NCBI RefSeq assembly: GCF_937123705.1
Contig: NZ_CAKZKO010000138.1
Span: 62,001 to 126,000 of the forward strand
DNA from: an uncultured Paraglaciecola sp.
GTDB taxonomy: Bacteria > Pseudomonadota > Gammaproteobacteria > Enterobacterales > Alteromonadaceae
Direction: 5' to 3'
Length of the DNA: 64,000 nucleotides
In this document: one piece after another, positions 26,890-35,898 of the stretch
How the letters are laid out: every line of letters begins with the position of its first letter
Position numbering within the stretch: position 1 is the stretch's first letter
Notes under the pieces: model-generated
The model's input: the letters and a program-made list of their open reading frames with translations, nothing else
Told to the model about the DNA's origin: nothing
Databases searched by the model: none
Program-made: the position numbers and the translations under genes

Positions 26890-29757
26890 ATGATTAAAAA
26901 AAATATTGAAGCAATCTACAAACTATCGCCGCTGCAAGAAGGCATTCTTTATCATGGTTTAGAAAGCCCCAATTCAGATGTATATTTTCAACAATTCAGC
27001 TGCAAAATTGACGGTTTATTTAGTATCGAACTTTGGCAACAATGCTGGGAAAATATCACCCTTAGACACACCGCATTAAGGACGTTATTCACTTGGGATA
27101 AAAGGGAGCATCCCCTACAAATTGTCAGAGAAAGAGTAACCTTAGCTTGGCAACAGTATGATTGGAGTAGTCTAGACAAAACCCAACAAGTCACAAAATG
27201 GCAGTCGGTATTACAAAGGGACAGGGATTTAGGTTTTGAACTGAGTAAGGCTCCTTTAGTACGATTTACTGTGGCTGAAATTGGCCAAGGCCAAGCTCTA
27301 TTTTTATTTAGTTTTCACCATATTTTACTCGATGGTTGGTCGCAAAGGCTGCTTCTCGACGAGGCAATAACTCTATATCAACAAGGCAATCTAGACGCTA
27401 ACTTGCAAACCAACGCACCACCTTATGCCAACTTTATCGATTGGGTATTCGCTCAAGATAGTGAACAAGCAAAACAGTTTTGGTCTGCACAACTAAAGGA
27501 TCTACAAAATCCTACTTATATCGCGTCCCAAGAGCACAATAAAAAACCAACAAACACTCAAAACAAACAGGTTGCAGAACTAAGATTAGCAGGCGCTAAT
27601 CTTAGTTCTTTAGTAGAAAACGCAAAACAACACAGGGTCACACTTAATACTCTTGTGCTTGGTGCTTGGGCAAAAGTACTTGGCAATGAATGTCAGACAG
27701 ATGACGTAGTATTTGGCACCACTGTGGCAGGAAGACCTGCAAATCTTCCAGAGTCAGATAAGATCGCAGGTTTGCTTATCAATACCTTGCCTTTACGCGT
27801 CAATGTATCAGCTAATTTAGCTATGCATGAATGGTTAAAACAATTGCAAGCCAATCAGGCAAATTGCCGACAGTTCGAACAAACGGCTTTATCTGACATT
27901 CAAAAATGGGCTGGCAATAGATCAGGTAAAGCCTTATTTGATTGCATAGTAGTGTTTGAAAACCTACCAAGCCAAGGCCAAAACTCTGCTCAAGGTGCAT
28001 TACACATAAGCGAGATGGAGTACACTGAATTTAGCCATTATCCATTGGCAATTTTAGTAGACCCAAGTGATGGTTTGAACTTGATCGCTGTTTATCAAAG
28101 TGACAAAATTTGTACTGAAAAAGTCAATAGACTATTAGCACAACTGCACAGTTTATTATGTGAAATGAGTCTTTCTTTGACAGAAGATGTGTGGAAATAT
28201 AAAGCAATTTCCAATAGTGAGCAACAACTAACTTTAGTAGATTGGAATCAAACACAAGTCGACATTCCAGCTATTCAATGCGTTCATCAGTCAATCGAAA
28301 AATGGGCAAAAGTCACCCCACAAAAAGTAGCAGTTTCTTTTTCGAATATGCAGCAAGATTCATTAACAAATTTGACCTACCAGCAGCTCAATCACAAAGC
28401 CAATCAGCTCGCTAGGTATTTAGTTGCTAGAGGAATATCCAGAGAAAGCTTAGTTGTTATTTTATTGGAACCTAGTATCGAATCTATCGTCGCCTTTTTA
28501 GCAGCATTAAAAACAGGCGCCGCATATATTCCATTAGACAGCGATAACCCCCCGCAGCGGATAAAATCGGTTCTAGATAGTGTTGCTGAACAAGATTATT
28601 ATGTTGTCACCTGCCAAACATTGTTGACTAAAATCCCTGAAGGCTCTGAATATAATATATTAATCGATGAAGATATCGGACTTATCGAACAGCAACCTAT
28701 ACACAACCTTGACCTTCCAGTTGTTCTTTCAGATTTGGCTTATGTCATATTCACTTCAGGTTCAACAGGACAACCCAAAGGAGTGATGATTGAGCACAAC
28801 GCCTTGAGCCACTCTACTTTTGCTAGAACACTTTATTATCAGTCTCAGCCAAACGTATTTCTAATGTTGTCATCCTTTGCCACCGACAGCTCTATTGCCG
28901 GAATTTACTGGACATTAACCACAGGCAATAATTTGGTTATCGCCAATAAACACGCAGAACAGGATATGTTTGCTTTACAGCAGTTAATAGCTCGCCAGTC
29001 TGTGACACACATATTATGTATTCCCAGTTTATATCAACTTATTCTTGAACATTGTGAATCAAAGAACTTAACTAGCTTGGAAACGATTATAGTTGCCGGT
29101 GAGAGCTGTCGTGGTTCTGTGGTACGAAAACATCAGCAAATGATGCAGGATTCTAAACAAGGTCTAGAATACACCGCAGAACTTTACAATGAATATGGGC
29201 CGTCAGAAGCCGCAGTGTGGACCACAGTGGCTCGCCTCACACAACACTCTAGTAATCAACCTGTGCCCATTGGCAAACCTATTGCCAACATACAAATTTA
29301 TGTCCTAGATAAAAACAAGGTACCTGTATCGATTGGCCATACTGGTGAGTTATATATAGCAGGAAAATGTTTAGCAAGAGGTTATCTTCAACAACCTGAC
29401 CTATCCGCTAAGGTTTTTATCAATCTGCAAATAGATATGCCAAATGGACCATCAGAATCAATCCGTTTATATAAAACCGGAGATCTGGTTCGATATTTGG
29501 CAGATGGCAATCTCGAATTTGTCGGTCGAGCTGATAATCAAATAAAGGTCCGAGGATTTAGAATTGAGCCAGAAGAAATAGAAAATATCATGAGCTCACA
29601 TCCAGAAATTGATGAGGCCGCGGTTTTTTTGAGTTCCTCAATTAAGCTTGATGCAGAATCATTAGCAGGACAATTAGCTTTGTTAGAGCCAGAACAAGCG
29701 CAAGCTCTTCTGAACCAAATTTCCAACCACAGCGAAAGCAAACAAGGACTGAGCTAA
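26890..29757 (+). CDS. NRPS-C part 1: C domain plus adenylation core, lacking the A C-terminal subdomain
   Basis: A 955-residue protein. The C domain spans about 1-435 with HHILLD at 143-148, and its start, NIEAIYKLSPLQEG, is typical of C domains placed after an E domain. The A core has A3 FTSGSTGQPKG (621-631) and A8 KVRGFRIEPEEIE (886-898). It ends about 57 residues after A8, with no A10 motif and no PCP. The missing catalytic Lys subdomain is encoded two genes downstream. The code read by eye is D-S-A-L-I-A-E-V-W; I cannot assign a substrate. The stop lies one base before the next ATG, so the split is built into the operon. Confidence 0.88.
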   Translation: MIKKNIEAIYKLSPLQEGILYHGLESPNSDVYFQQFSCKIDGLFSIELWQQCWENITLRHTALRTLFTWDKREHPLQIVRERVTLAWQQYDWSSLDKTQQVTKWQSVLQRDRDLGFELSKAPLVRFTVAEIGQGQALFLFSFHHILLDGWSQRLLLDEAITLYQQGNLDANLQTNAPPYANFIDWVFAQDSEQAKQFWSAQLKDLQNPTYIASQEHNKKPTNTQNKQVAELRLAGANLSSLVENAKQHRVTLNTLVLGAWAKVLGNECQTDDVVFGTTVAGRPANLPESDKIAGLLINTLPLRVNVSANLAMHEWLKQLQANQANCRQFEQTALSDIQKWAGNRSGKALFDCIVVFENLPSQGQNSAQGALHISEMEYTEFSHYPLAILVDPSDGLNLIAVYQSDKICTEKVNRLLAQLHSLLCEMSLSLTEDVWKYKAISNSEQQLTLVDWNQTQVDIPAIQCVHQSIEKWAKVTPQKVAVSFSNMQQDSLTNLTYQQLNHKANQLARYLVARGISRESLVVILLEPSIESIVAFLAALKTGAAYIPLDSDNPPQRIKSVLDSVAEQDYYVVTCQTLLTKIPEGSEYNILIDEDIGLIEQQPIHNLDLPVVLSDLAYVIFTSGSTGQPKGVMIEHNALSHSTFARTLYYQSQPNVFLMLSSFATDSSIAGIYWTLTTGNNLVIANKHAEQDMFALQQLIARQSVTHILCIPSLYQLILEHCESKNLTSLETIIVAGESCRGSVVRKHQQMMQDSKQGLEYTAELYNEYGPSEAAVWTTVARLTQHSSNQPVPIGKPIANIQIYVLDKNKVPVSIGHTGELYIAGKCLARGYLQQPDLSAKVFINLQIDMPNGPSESIRLYKTGDLVRYLADGNLEFVGRADNQIKVRGFRIEPEEIENIMSSHPEIDEAAVFLSSSIKLDAESLAGQLALLEPEQAQALLNQISNHSESKQGLS

Positions 29758-29758
29758 C

Positions 29759-30550
29759 ATGACCCGAAGAATTAAAAGACTGGCAGAATTTGACCTTTCG
29801 TTGCAAATAAAAGATCCAGCATTTATTAACACTCCCAGAGACTATCAAAAGAATTGGTTACTGAATCGTAGTATGAATGAATTTGCCCGAGACGTTTATG
29901 CCATGCATGACGTAGCGAGCAAGTTTGTGCAAGGTTCTGATGTACAGGGCATGGATGATAGAACTCAGGCAGAATTGACTGATTTTGAAATAATGGAAGA
30001 TTGGCAAATTCCTATCATGCAAGCCATGGCCGAGGTTGTTACCGCAAAACGTGGCAACATATTAGAAATAGGTTTTGGCCGTGGTGTAGGATCAAATCTC
30101 ATCCAACAATGTGGGGTTGACTCCCACACTATCATTGAGTGCAATGACTCAATCGTTGGTAGGTTTGAAGAATGGCGCAAACAATACCCTGATCGAGACA
30201 TTTCAATCAAACACGGATTGTGGCAAGACGTATTACCTAATTTAGCGGAATTTAATGGCATTTTCTTTCATACCTATCCACTTAAAGAATCAGACTATGT
30301 CGAACAGATTGCCAATAGTACAACTTTTGCAGAACATTTTTTTGAACACGCAGCAAATCACCTTCACAAAGGAGGTATATTTACCTATTTGAGTAATGAA
30401 ATCGACTCGCTCAGCCGTGATCACCAGCGTATATTATTCAAACATTTCGATTCAATTGAGCTAAGTATGGTGTCAAATTTGAATTTACCGCAACAAGTCA
30501 AAGATCAATGGTGGGCAGATTCTATGGTCATTGTTAAGGCCACTAAATAG
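29759..30550 (+). CDS. guanidinoacetate-N-methyltransferase-like SAM methyltransferase
   Basis: The 263-residue protein has a class I SAM motif ILEIGFGRG (101-109) and several blocks that recall GAMT: IMEDWQIPIMQAMA (from 78), IIECND (115-120), HGLWQDVLPNL and HTYPL (161-165). In GAMT an acidic Glu and an Asp at the corresponding sites bind the guanidinium. Here they read Gln83 and His161, so the substrate probably differs. About 70 extra residues precede the domain. It replaces, as a separate protein, the methyltransferase that interrupts many NRPS A domains after A8. AAGGA lies 11 nt before the ATG. N-methylation of the NRPS-C substrate is inferred. Confidence 0.85.
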   Translation: MTRRIKRLAEFDLSLQIKDPAFINTPRDYQKNWLLNRSMNEFARDVYAMHDVASKFVQGSDVQGMDDRTQAELTDFEIMEDWQIPIMQAMAEVVTAKRGNILEIGFGRGVGSNLIQQCGVDSHTIIECNDSIVGRFEEWRKQYPDRDISIKHGLWQDVLPNLAEFNGIFFHTYPLKESDYVEQIANSTTFAEHFFEHAANHLHKGGIFTYLSNEIDSLSRDHQRILFKHFDSIELSMVSNLNLPQQVKDQWWADSMVIVKATK

Positions 30551-30552
30551 TC

Positions 30553-32568
30553 ATGAAACAAACCTATTTAGAACAAGTTCAAGAGTTAACTGAGAACCAA
30601 AAGCAGCTGCTAGCCTCTCAACTATTATCTTTGCATCAAGACAATAAATCGCTACTGACGCTGTGCATTAAGAAACAATTAAACAGCGCACTTTGCACCG
30701 AACAAATCAAAACCTTTGCCCAATCCAATTTGCCTGAACAGTGTATTCCTCAAGTAATTAAAATAGTTGAGGATATGCCACGCACAACAAGTGGCAAAAT
30801 TGATCGACAAACTCTGCCGACATATGTGTGGCAAGAAGTGGCAACCCACAAACAATCTCAAGAAGAACCCTTTATTGACAACTTTGTCGCACCGTCAAAC
30901 GACATTGAACAAACCTTAGCCAATATTTGGAGCGAAGTGTTAGGCTGTGGTGAGATCAGCGTAAACGATAACTTTTTGGAAGTGGGCGGTGATTCGTTAC
31001 TAAGCATCCGTATTTTGGCACGGATCAACAAAGCAGGGTTACGTATTGCCACTGAGGATTTTTTTGAATTTCCCACCATTGCTGAACAAGCAAAAGTGAT
31101 CACATCAGCTAACAAAAATAGTTACGATAAAGGTAGTACAACAGGTGCTTTTTCACTGATCCCCATTCAAAGTTGGTTGTTTGAGAGGATCAAAATTGAT
31201 CCTCAACAGTGGAATCAAACTCTATTACTCAGTGCAAATGAACACTTAGATGTTTTGTCACTGGAAAGAGCCCTGCAAAAATTATTGGCTCAACATGATG
31301 CTTTGCGCAGTACATTTAGCAAAAACTCAGAGGGGCAATGGCAACAAGCATTTATGCCACTAAACAGCATCTTACCGCTACAAATAGCCAATATATCCGC
31401 TAAAACAGAAGAACAGCAAAATCAACAAATACTGCACGATATCGAAACAGTAAACCAATCAATGCAATTGGATAGTGGGCAACTTTTCAGCGTTATTCTG
31501 TTTATTACCGACAGTGGTTTTGACAATAAACTCGCCCTAATTGCGCATCACTTGATCATAGATAACGAATCGTGGCGGGTAGTTTTAGAAGACTTACAAC
31601 ATTGCTGGCTAAATTTTGCTAATAATCAACCAATTGACCTGCCTGAAAAAACTAGCTCCTTTAAACTTTGGTCTGAAAAATTACAACAATATGCTAGCAG
31701 TAACCCATTGCTAGCTGAGCAAAACTATTGGCAGATGCAAGATGCCAATCAAAGTGCAAAAATTCCGCGGGACATTGTCAACGATTCACAGACCAATACA
31801 GCTAAAACAACGCAAATATTCAATCAGTCATTCGATTTGCAAACTAGTAACGCTTTATTAAAAGATCTGCCTAAAACCCATAAGATTGAAGTTAGGGATA
31901 GTCTTATTTGCGCGCTAATTTGTGCTCTTAATGAATGGGCAGAGTCACAAAGTATTGTGATTGATATGGAAGGCCATGGCCGAGAACAACTGTTTGAAGA
32001 CGTTGACATCAGCAGAACGGTAGGCTGGTTTACCAGCGTGTTCCCTGTGTTGTTTGAACTTGTTCCCTCAGCCAATATTGCTGAGCAATTAGCAAACATA
32101 CAACAAACAATAAAAGACATTCCCAATAAAGGTATTGGTCATGGGATCATAAAAGAATATATTGCAGATCCTAAAATAAAACAGCAGCCTCACGCTGAAA
32201 TTTGTTTTAATTATTTAGGTCAAACTAATGATGTGCTAGGTGGCGAAAAAACACTGCAAATAATGCAACAAAATATTGGGCAGCCCAGAAGTCCAAACGG
32301 GTTAAGAGCTTACCTTATAGAAGTAAATGCCAGAATAGAGAACGAAATACTTATTATTGATTGGTTTTATAGTGACAATATCCACCTTCAATCAAGTATA
32401 CAGAGGCTCGCACAAATATTTGACAATTTCCTAAGGGATATCATTAAAGCGCCGCACACACAGCCTACTAACGTTGAGAATGACCTACAAAATAGCTTTG
32501 GCCTAGATGAAAGCGAGCTGAGTTCTATTTCCGATCTACTTTCCCAACTTGAGAATGGGGACCAGTAG
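30553..32568 (+). CDS. NRPS-C part 2: A-domain C-terminal subdomain, PCP and E domain
   Basis: A 671-residue protein. It opens with an A-domain C-terminal subdomain (about residues 30-95) containing A10 SGKIDR with Lys82. A PCP follows with Ser148 in VGGDSLL, then an epimerisation domain (about 195-640) with HHLIID at 332-337 and EGHGRE. Its subdomain completes the core encoded two genes upstream. The last 25 residues are acidic with a short helix, resembling NRPS donor docking tails. It starts 2 nt after the methyltransferase stop, and an in-frame TAA at 30544 rules out read-through in this frame. The PCP would carry the D-configured residue to NRPS-A. Confidence 0.9.
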   Translation: MKQTYLEQVQELTENQKQLLASQLLSLHQDNKSLLTLCIKKQLNSALCTEQIKTFAQSNLPEQCIPQVIKIVEDMPRTTSGKIDRQTLPTYVWQEVATHKQSQEEPFIDNFVAPSNDIEQTLANIWSEVLGCGEISVNDNFLEVGGDSLLSIRILARINKAGLRIATEDFFEFPTIAEQAKVITSANKNSYDKGSTTGAFSLIPIQSWLFERIKIDPQQWNQTLLLSANEHLDVLSLERALQKLLAQHDALRSTFSKNSEGQWQQAFMPLNSILPLQIANISAKTEEQQNQQILHDIETVNQSMQLDSGQLFSVILFITDSGFDNKLALIAHHLIIDNESWRVVLEDLQHCWLNFANNQPIDLPEKTSSFKLWSEKLQQYASSNPLLAEQNYWQMQDANQSAKIPRDIVNDSQTNTAKTTQIFNQSFDLQTSNALLKDLPKTHKIEVRDSLICALICALNEWAESQSIVIDMEGHGREQLFEDVDISRTVGWFTSVFPVLFELVPSANIAEQLANIQQTIKDIPNKGIGHGIIKEYIADPKIKQQPHAEICFNYLGQTNDVLGGEKTLQIMQQNIGQPRSPNGLRAYLIEVNARIENEILIIDWFYSDNIHLQSSIQRLAQIFDNFLRDIIKAPHTQPTNVENDLQNSFGLDESELSSISDLLSQLENGDQ

Positions 32569-32612
32569 GTTTCCTAATCTCATAACTTTTATAAAAATGA
32601 GTGAGCACATTC

Positions 32613-33248
32613 ATGAAAATCATTGGTTTATATGCAGGAAAACTCAATCATATTGGAGAAAAGCGCAGTCCAACCGGTATTTACAAACAATCGGTGGAAA
32701 AGGTATCAGTTGATGAACTAGGCATTCAAGGCGATATTCAAGCTGACAAACGTTTTCATGGAGGTCCACAGAAAGCCTTGCATCAATACGCACTAAGTAG
32801 CTACGAAAAAATCATAAAACGATATCCATTGCTGCATAGACAAGCTAAACCAGGAGCGATTGGCGAAAACCTATCCGCCACAGATATGAATGAACATAAT
32901 GTATGTATTGGTGATATCCACAACTTAGGCACCGCCATACTGCAAGTGAGCGCGCCCCGTATACCCTGCTGGAAAATTGATGCTAAATTCAGCCAACCGG
33001 CATTACATAAATTTATCAGTCAACATAAACTTAACGGCTGGTATTACCGAGTATTGCATGGGGGTGACATTAAACTAGGCAACACATTTCAATTACAGCA
33101 AAGACCCAACCCAGAAATCACTGTAGATACTATGCTAAAGGTTATTCATGGTGAAGCTAGTCCACATCTAGTCAAACAGACTATTAACGCCAATGGCCTT
33201 GACCCCGAATGGAAAACTCGACTACAAAACAAATATCCAACGGCTTAA
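32613..33248 (+). CDS. MOSC domain protein, YiiM-like
   Basis: The product is about 211 residues when started at ATG 32613; an in-frame GTG at 32601 would add four. It has the YiiM-type MOSC core: GIQGDIQADKRFHGGPQKAL, then GAIGENLSATD, and a putative Mo-cofactor Cys in SAPRIPCWKID, followed by the C-terminal three-helix part. Relatives use molybdenum cofactor to reduce N-hydroxylated compounds. It begins 44 nt after the last NRPS gene on the same strand, so it may be co-transcribed, but the family is also common outside NRPS clusters. Confidence 0.88.
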   Translation: MKIIGLYAGKLNHIGEKRSPTGIYKQSVEKVSVDELGIQGDIQADKRFHGGPQKALHQYALSSYEKIIKRYPLLHRQAKPGAIGENLSATDMNEHNVCIGDIHNLGTAILQVSAPRIPCWKIDAKFSQPALHKFISQHKLNGWYYRVLHGGDIKLGNTFQLQQRPNPEITVDTMLKVIHGEASPHLVKQTINANGLDPEWKTRLQNKYPTA

Positions 33249-33262
33249 AAAGCGAGAAAATT

Positions 33263-33793
33263 ATGGAACAAAATTTATTAGAGAAAACCGGTAAAACGCT
33301 AGACCAATGGAAACAATTATTGTCACAACAGCCTTTCAGCAAACACGGCGAGTACATGACGTTTCTCAAAAAAGAGCATGGCATTACCCACGGTTTTGCT
33401 AATTTTATTACCTTAAAGTTTAGAGAAGCCGATGCAGGCTCGGCCGATGCAGATGACCTCATTGTTAATCAATATACAGGTAAAGAAAACCTAAAACCCA
33501 TCTTTGACAAACTCATACATGCCATTTCCAGTTTTGGCACTGAAGTTGAAATTGCACCTAAAAAATCCTCAGTCAGTTTGCGAGTTAAAAGACAATTTGC
33601 GCTGATTCAACCTTCCACTAAAAAACGTATTGATTTAGGCCTTAAATTTAATGACAAACCCCACTCTGGAAGGCTTGATACCTCAGGGCCATTTGGCAGC
33701 ATGTGTACTCATAGAGTGCAAATTACTGAATTAACACAGATTGATGATGAGTTACTTGGATGGATTAAAGAAGCATATACAGAGGCCCAATAG
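33263..33793 (+). CDS. DUF4287 / DUF5655 protein
   Basis: The 176-residue protein, started at ATG 33263, has an N-terminal DUF4287-like segment (GKTLDQWKQLLSQQPFSKHG, KKEHGITHGFANFI) and a DUF5655-like C-terminal half (VSLRVKRQFALIQPSTKKRI, DLGLKF). A longer in-frame start at 33209 would overlap the MOSC gene and adds residues unlike the family. The biochemical function is unknown. It ends just before a shared terminator with rplI. Confidence 0.82.
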   Translation: MEQNLLEKTGKTLDQWKQLLSQQPFSKHGEYMTFLKKEHGITHGFANFITLKFREADAGSADADDLIVNQYTGKENLKPIFDKLIHAISSFGTEVEIAPKKSSVSLRVKRQFALIQPSTKKRIDLGLKFNDKPHSGRLDTSGPFGSMCTHRVQITELTQIDDELLGWIKEAYTEAQ

Positions 33794-33815
33794 AATAACC
33801 GCAATTTCTACACAT

Positions 33816-33847
33816 AAAAAAACACCGCTAATTTAGCGGTGTTTTTA
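33816..33847. terminator. bidirectional rho-independent terminator
   Basis: AAAAACACCGCTA pairs with TAGCGGTGTTTTT around a 4-nt loop, with A and T tracts on both sides. It separates the convergent DUF4287 gene and rplI and can end both transcripts. Confidence 0.92.
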
Positions 33848-33868
33848 GAAGTTCAAATCAAGTAGCTA

Positions 33869-34321
33869 TTATGCTTCTTGAATGATAACCAACTTGATAG
33901 AAGTTGTTACGTCTGAATGAACCTGCAAATCGATTTCGAATTCGCCTGTTTCACGTAAAGTACCAGTAGGTAATTTAACTTCAGATTTAACCACTTCAAC
34001 GCCAGCAGCAGTAATTGCAGCAGCAATGTCGCGAGTACCGACAGAACCAAACAATTTACCTTCATCACCAGCTGGAGAAGCGATAGTCACTTCACCTAAT
34101 GCCGCGATTTTATCTGCACGAGCTTGAGCCGCTGCATGTTGTTCAGCAATTTTTGCTTCCAACTCTGCACGACGGGCTTCAAACTTTTCAACGTTAGCTT
34201 TAGTAGCGGGAACTGCTTTACCCTGAGGGAACAAGAAGTTACGCGCGTAACCTGATTTTACAGTGACTTTGTCACCCAAGCCGCCTAGGTTAGCGATCTT
34301 GTCTAATAGTATGATATCCAT
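33869..34321 (-). CDS. rplI: 50S ribosomal protein L9
   Basis: The 150-residue protein begins [20 protein letters not shown] and continues [15 protein letters not shown], the conserved rRNA-binding N-terminal domain, joined by a long charged helix to the C-terminal domain. The length is standard. It is the last gene of the rpsF-rpsR-rplI operon. Confidence 0.98.
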   Translation of the reverse strand: MDIILLDKIANLGGLGDKVTVKSGYARNFLFPQGKAVPATKANVEKFEARRAELEAKIAEQHAAAQARADKIAALGEVTIASPAGDEGKLFGSVGTRDIAAAITAAGVEVVKSEVKLPTGTLRETGEFEIDLQVHSDVTTSIKLVIIQEA

Positions 34322-34336
34322 CTTTGCTACCTATGA

Positions 34337-34564
34337 TTACTTGTGAGAATCAGTATATGGAAGCAACGCCAAGAAGCGCGCACGCTTAATAGCAGTTGAC
34401 AACTGACGCTGATATTTCGCGCTAGTTCCAGTGATACGGCTAGGTACAATTTTACCACTCTCAGTGATATAATTTTTCAACATAGCGATGTCTTTATAAT
34501 CTATCTCAGCAACACCTTCCGCTGAAAAACGACAAAACTTACGACGTCTAAAAAAACGAGCCAT
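34337..34564 (-). CDS. rpsR: 30S ribosomal protein S18
   Basis: A 75-residue basic protein with the family pattern [10 protein letters not shown] at the start, [20 protein letters not shown] in the middle and [12 protein letters not shown] near the end. Its ATG overlaps the rpsF stop by one base. The primosomal gene priB, which lies between rpsF and rpsR in E. coli and many relatives, is absent. Confidence 0.98.
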   Translation of the reverse strand: MARFFRRRKFCRFSAEGVAEIDYKDIAMLKNYITESGKIVPSRITGTSAKYQRQLSTAIKRARFLALLPYTDSHK

Positions 34565-34977
34565 TATTTATCCCCTTCTTCTGCAGGAGCTGGAGCGGCA
34601 GTTTCTTCAACGGCAGCAGCAGGCTTATCAAAAGTTTTTTCTTCACGCTTTTCACGACGTTCTTCTTTAGCCATTGGCGACTGTTCAGTCACTGCAGCTT
34701 TAGTACGCATAACAAGGTTACGCAAAACAACATCATTAAAACGGAAAGCAGTTTCTAGCTCTTCAACTGCTTCAGCAGTGGCTTCAGCGTTGATCAAAAC
34801 ATAGTGTGCTTTATGAAGTTTATCGATTGGGTAAGCCAATTGACGACGGCCCCAATCTTCTAAGCGGTGAATAGCGCCGCCTTCTTGGGTAAGTATTCCA
34901 GTATAACGCTCGATCATACCTGGAACTTGTTCACTCTGGTCAGGGTGAACCATGAATACGATTTCGTAATGACGCAT
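34564..34977 (-). CDS. rpsF: 30S ribosomal protein S6
   Basis: I start the protein at [20 protein letters not shown] (ATG 34977), which matches E. coli S6. Another ATG directly upstream (34980) is equally close to the GAGGAG ribosome site. The rest shows the S6 fold pattern ([20 protein letters not shown]) and an acidic, Ala/Pro-rich C-terminal tail, as in other gammaproteobacteria. It is the first gene of the operon. Confidence 0.97.
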   Translation of the reverse strand: MRHYEIVFMVHPDQSEQVPGMIERYTGILTQEGGAIHRLEDWGRRQLAYPIDKLHKAHYVLINAEATAEAVEELETAFRFNDVVLRNLVMRTKAAVTEQSPMAKEERREKREEKTFDKPAAAVEETAAPAPAEEGDK

Positions 34978-35280
34978 CATATTGCTCCTCACGGTTGTAG
35001 TCTCGATAGCACAGTCAAACTATATTGAGACAAGGAACTAAAATTAGTGACTGATTTAAGCGGCGCGGATTGTATATAACTTGTGCTTTTTGTACAAGGG
35101 TTATTTGGCTTTCAGACGGTAATAGCTATGTTTTTTAGATATTTAGCAGTCATTTGCAAAATTACTGGGTAAAAACACAAGTTTAAACAGAATGTATAAG
35201 ATTGTTAAGGCGTCATTCCGGTAGTCTTTTGAGCCGGAATTTGGTGGGTTTATCATAGAGGAATTCGTGTATTGAAAAAA
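34978..35280. other. gene-free stretch upstream of rpsF
   Basis: About 300 bp with no convincing reading frame. It should contain the rpsF operon promoter on the minus strand; I could not identify clear boxes. An imperfect stem around 35216-35242 (CATTCCGG against CCGGAATT) is the only structure seen. Confidence 0.4.
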
Positions 35281-35568
35281 ATCAAAGCATGCGCTGCGCT
35301 TACCCGCCTCCATGCGGTTTTTGACTCGAATCCCTTCGAGCCAGTTACTTGTTCTTCTACAGCAAAGAAAAAGTAACCAAAAAGACGCCGCTCGACACAA
35401 TGCTCTTCATCCACCAATTTACTCATTTTTGCAGGTCGTACAAAATCGTTCCCCACGAGCTTTTACTCAATCGCCTATCCATGCGATTGACCTACAAAAA
35501 TGAGTAAATTGGTGGCGAGCATTCATTCGAGGGTAGATCAAGAGCATCGGCTTTGCCGGCAGAGAAAT
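35281..35568 (+). repeat. left copy of a hairpin-containing dispersed repeat
   Basis: This non-coding element is matched, in inverted orientation, by 37047-37344. The shared outer part includes a 33-nt block (35317-35349) identical to the complement of 37271-37303. Inside is a long stem: 35411-35437 pairs almost perfectly with 35489-35515. A small inner hairpin lies at 35469-35488 (AATCGC/GCGATT). The 3' flank, 35516-35568, is again shared with the other copy. The long-stem sequences differ between the copies but stay self-complementary in each. Small reading frames over it look spurious. Confidence 0.75.
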
Positions 35569-35640
35569 AGCTTTGTTGATAAATAGGCATACTCAAACTT
35601 TTGGTAGTACAATATACTACTTTTAAAAGAGGTCAATATT

Positions 35641-35898
35641 ATGGCGATGGTTAAAAAAAGCATTACCGTTACAGGTGGTCAAAATGAGTGGATAAAGGCT
35701 CAACTTGATACAGGTCATTATGGGAATGAAAGTGAATTAATACGCGCGGCATTGAGAGAAAAGCAGCAGCGGCAAGCCGAAACGGATGCTATCAGGGCAG
35801 CTTTGTTAGCGGGCGAGAAAAGTGGCATTTCTGAGATGTCGTTGAGCGATATTTTGCAAGCGACTAAAAACAGAACAAAAAGTAATGGCAAGTTTTAA
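35641..35898 (+). CDS. ParD-like ribbon-helix-helix antitoxin
   Basis: An 85-residue type II antitoxin. The N-terminal ribbon-helix-helix (KKSITVTGGQNEWIKAQLDT, NESELIRAALREKQ) would bind DNA as a dimer, and the C-terminal part would wrap the toxin. It overlaps the downstream toxin gene by 14 nt, typical of parDE pairs. AGAGG lies 10 nt before the ATG. The antitoxin looks intact although the toxin is frameshifted. Confidence 0.88.
   Translation: MAMVKKSITVTGGQNEWIKAQLDTGHYGNESELIRAALREKQQRQAETDAIRAALLAGEKSGISEMSLSDILQATKNRTKSNGKF

Noticed and set aside
26890..29757. Substrate prediction for the NRPS-C A domain from the code D-S-A-L-I-A-E-V-W.
   Set aside because: I cannot match this code to a substrate with confidence and have no tool to compare.
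29740..29765. Possible sequencing frameshift that would fuse the A core and methyltransferase genes.
   Set aside because: The methyltransferase frame has an in-frame TGA at 29750 just upstream of its ATG, and AAGGA precedes that ATG, so separate translation is the simpler reading.
35143..35503. Several short reading frames over the left hairpin repeat.
   Set aside because: They run through the structured repeat on both strands in different frames, as expected for spurious ORFs on a repeat.
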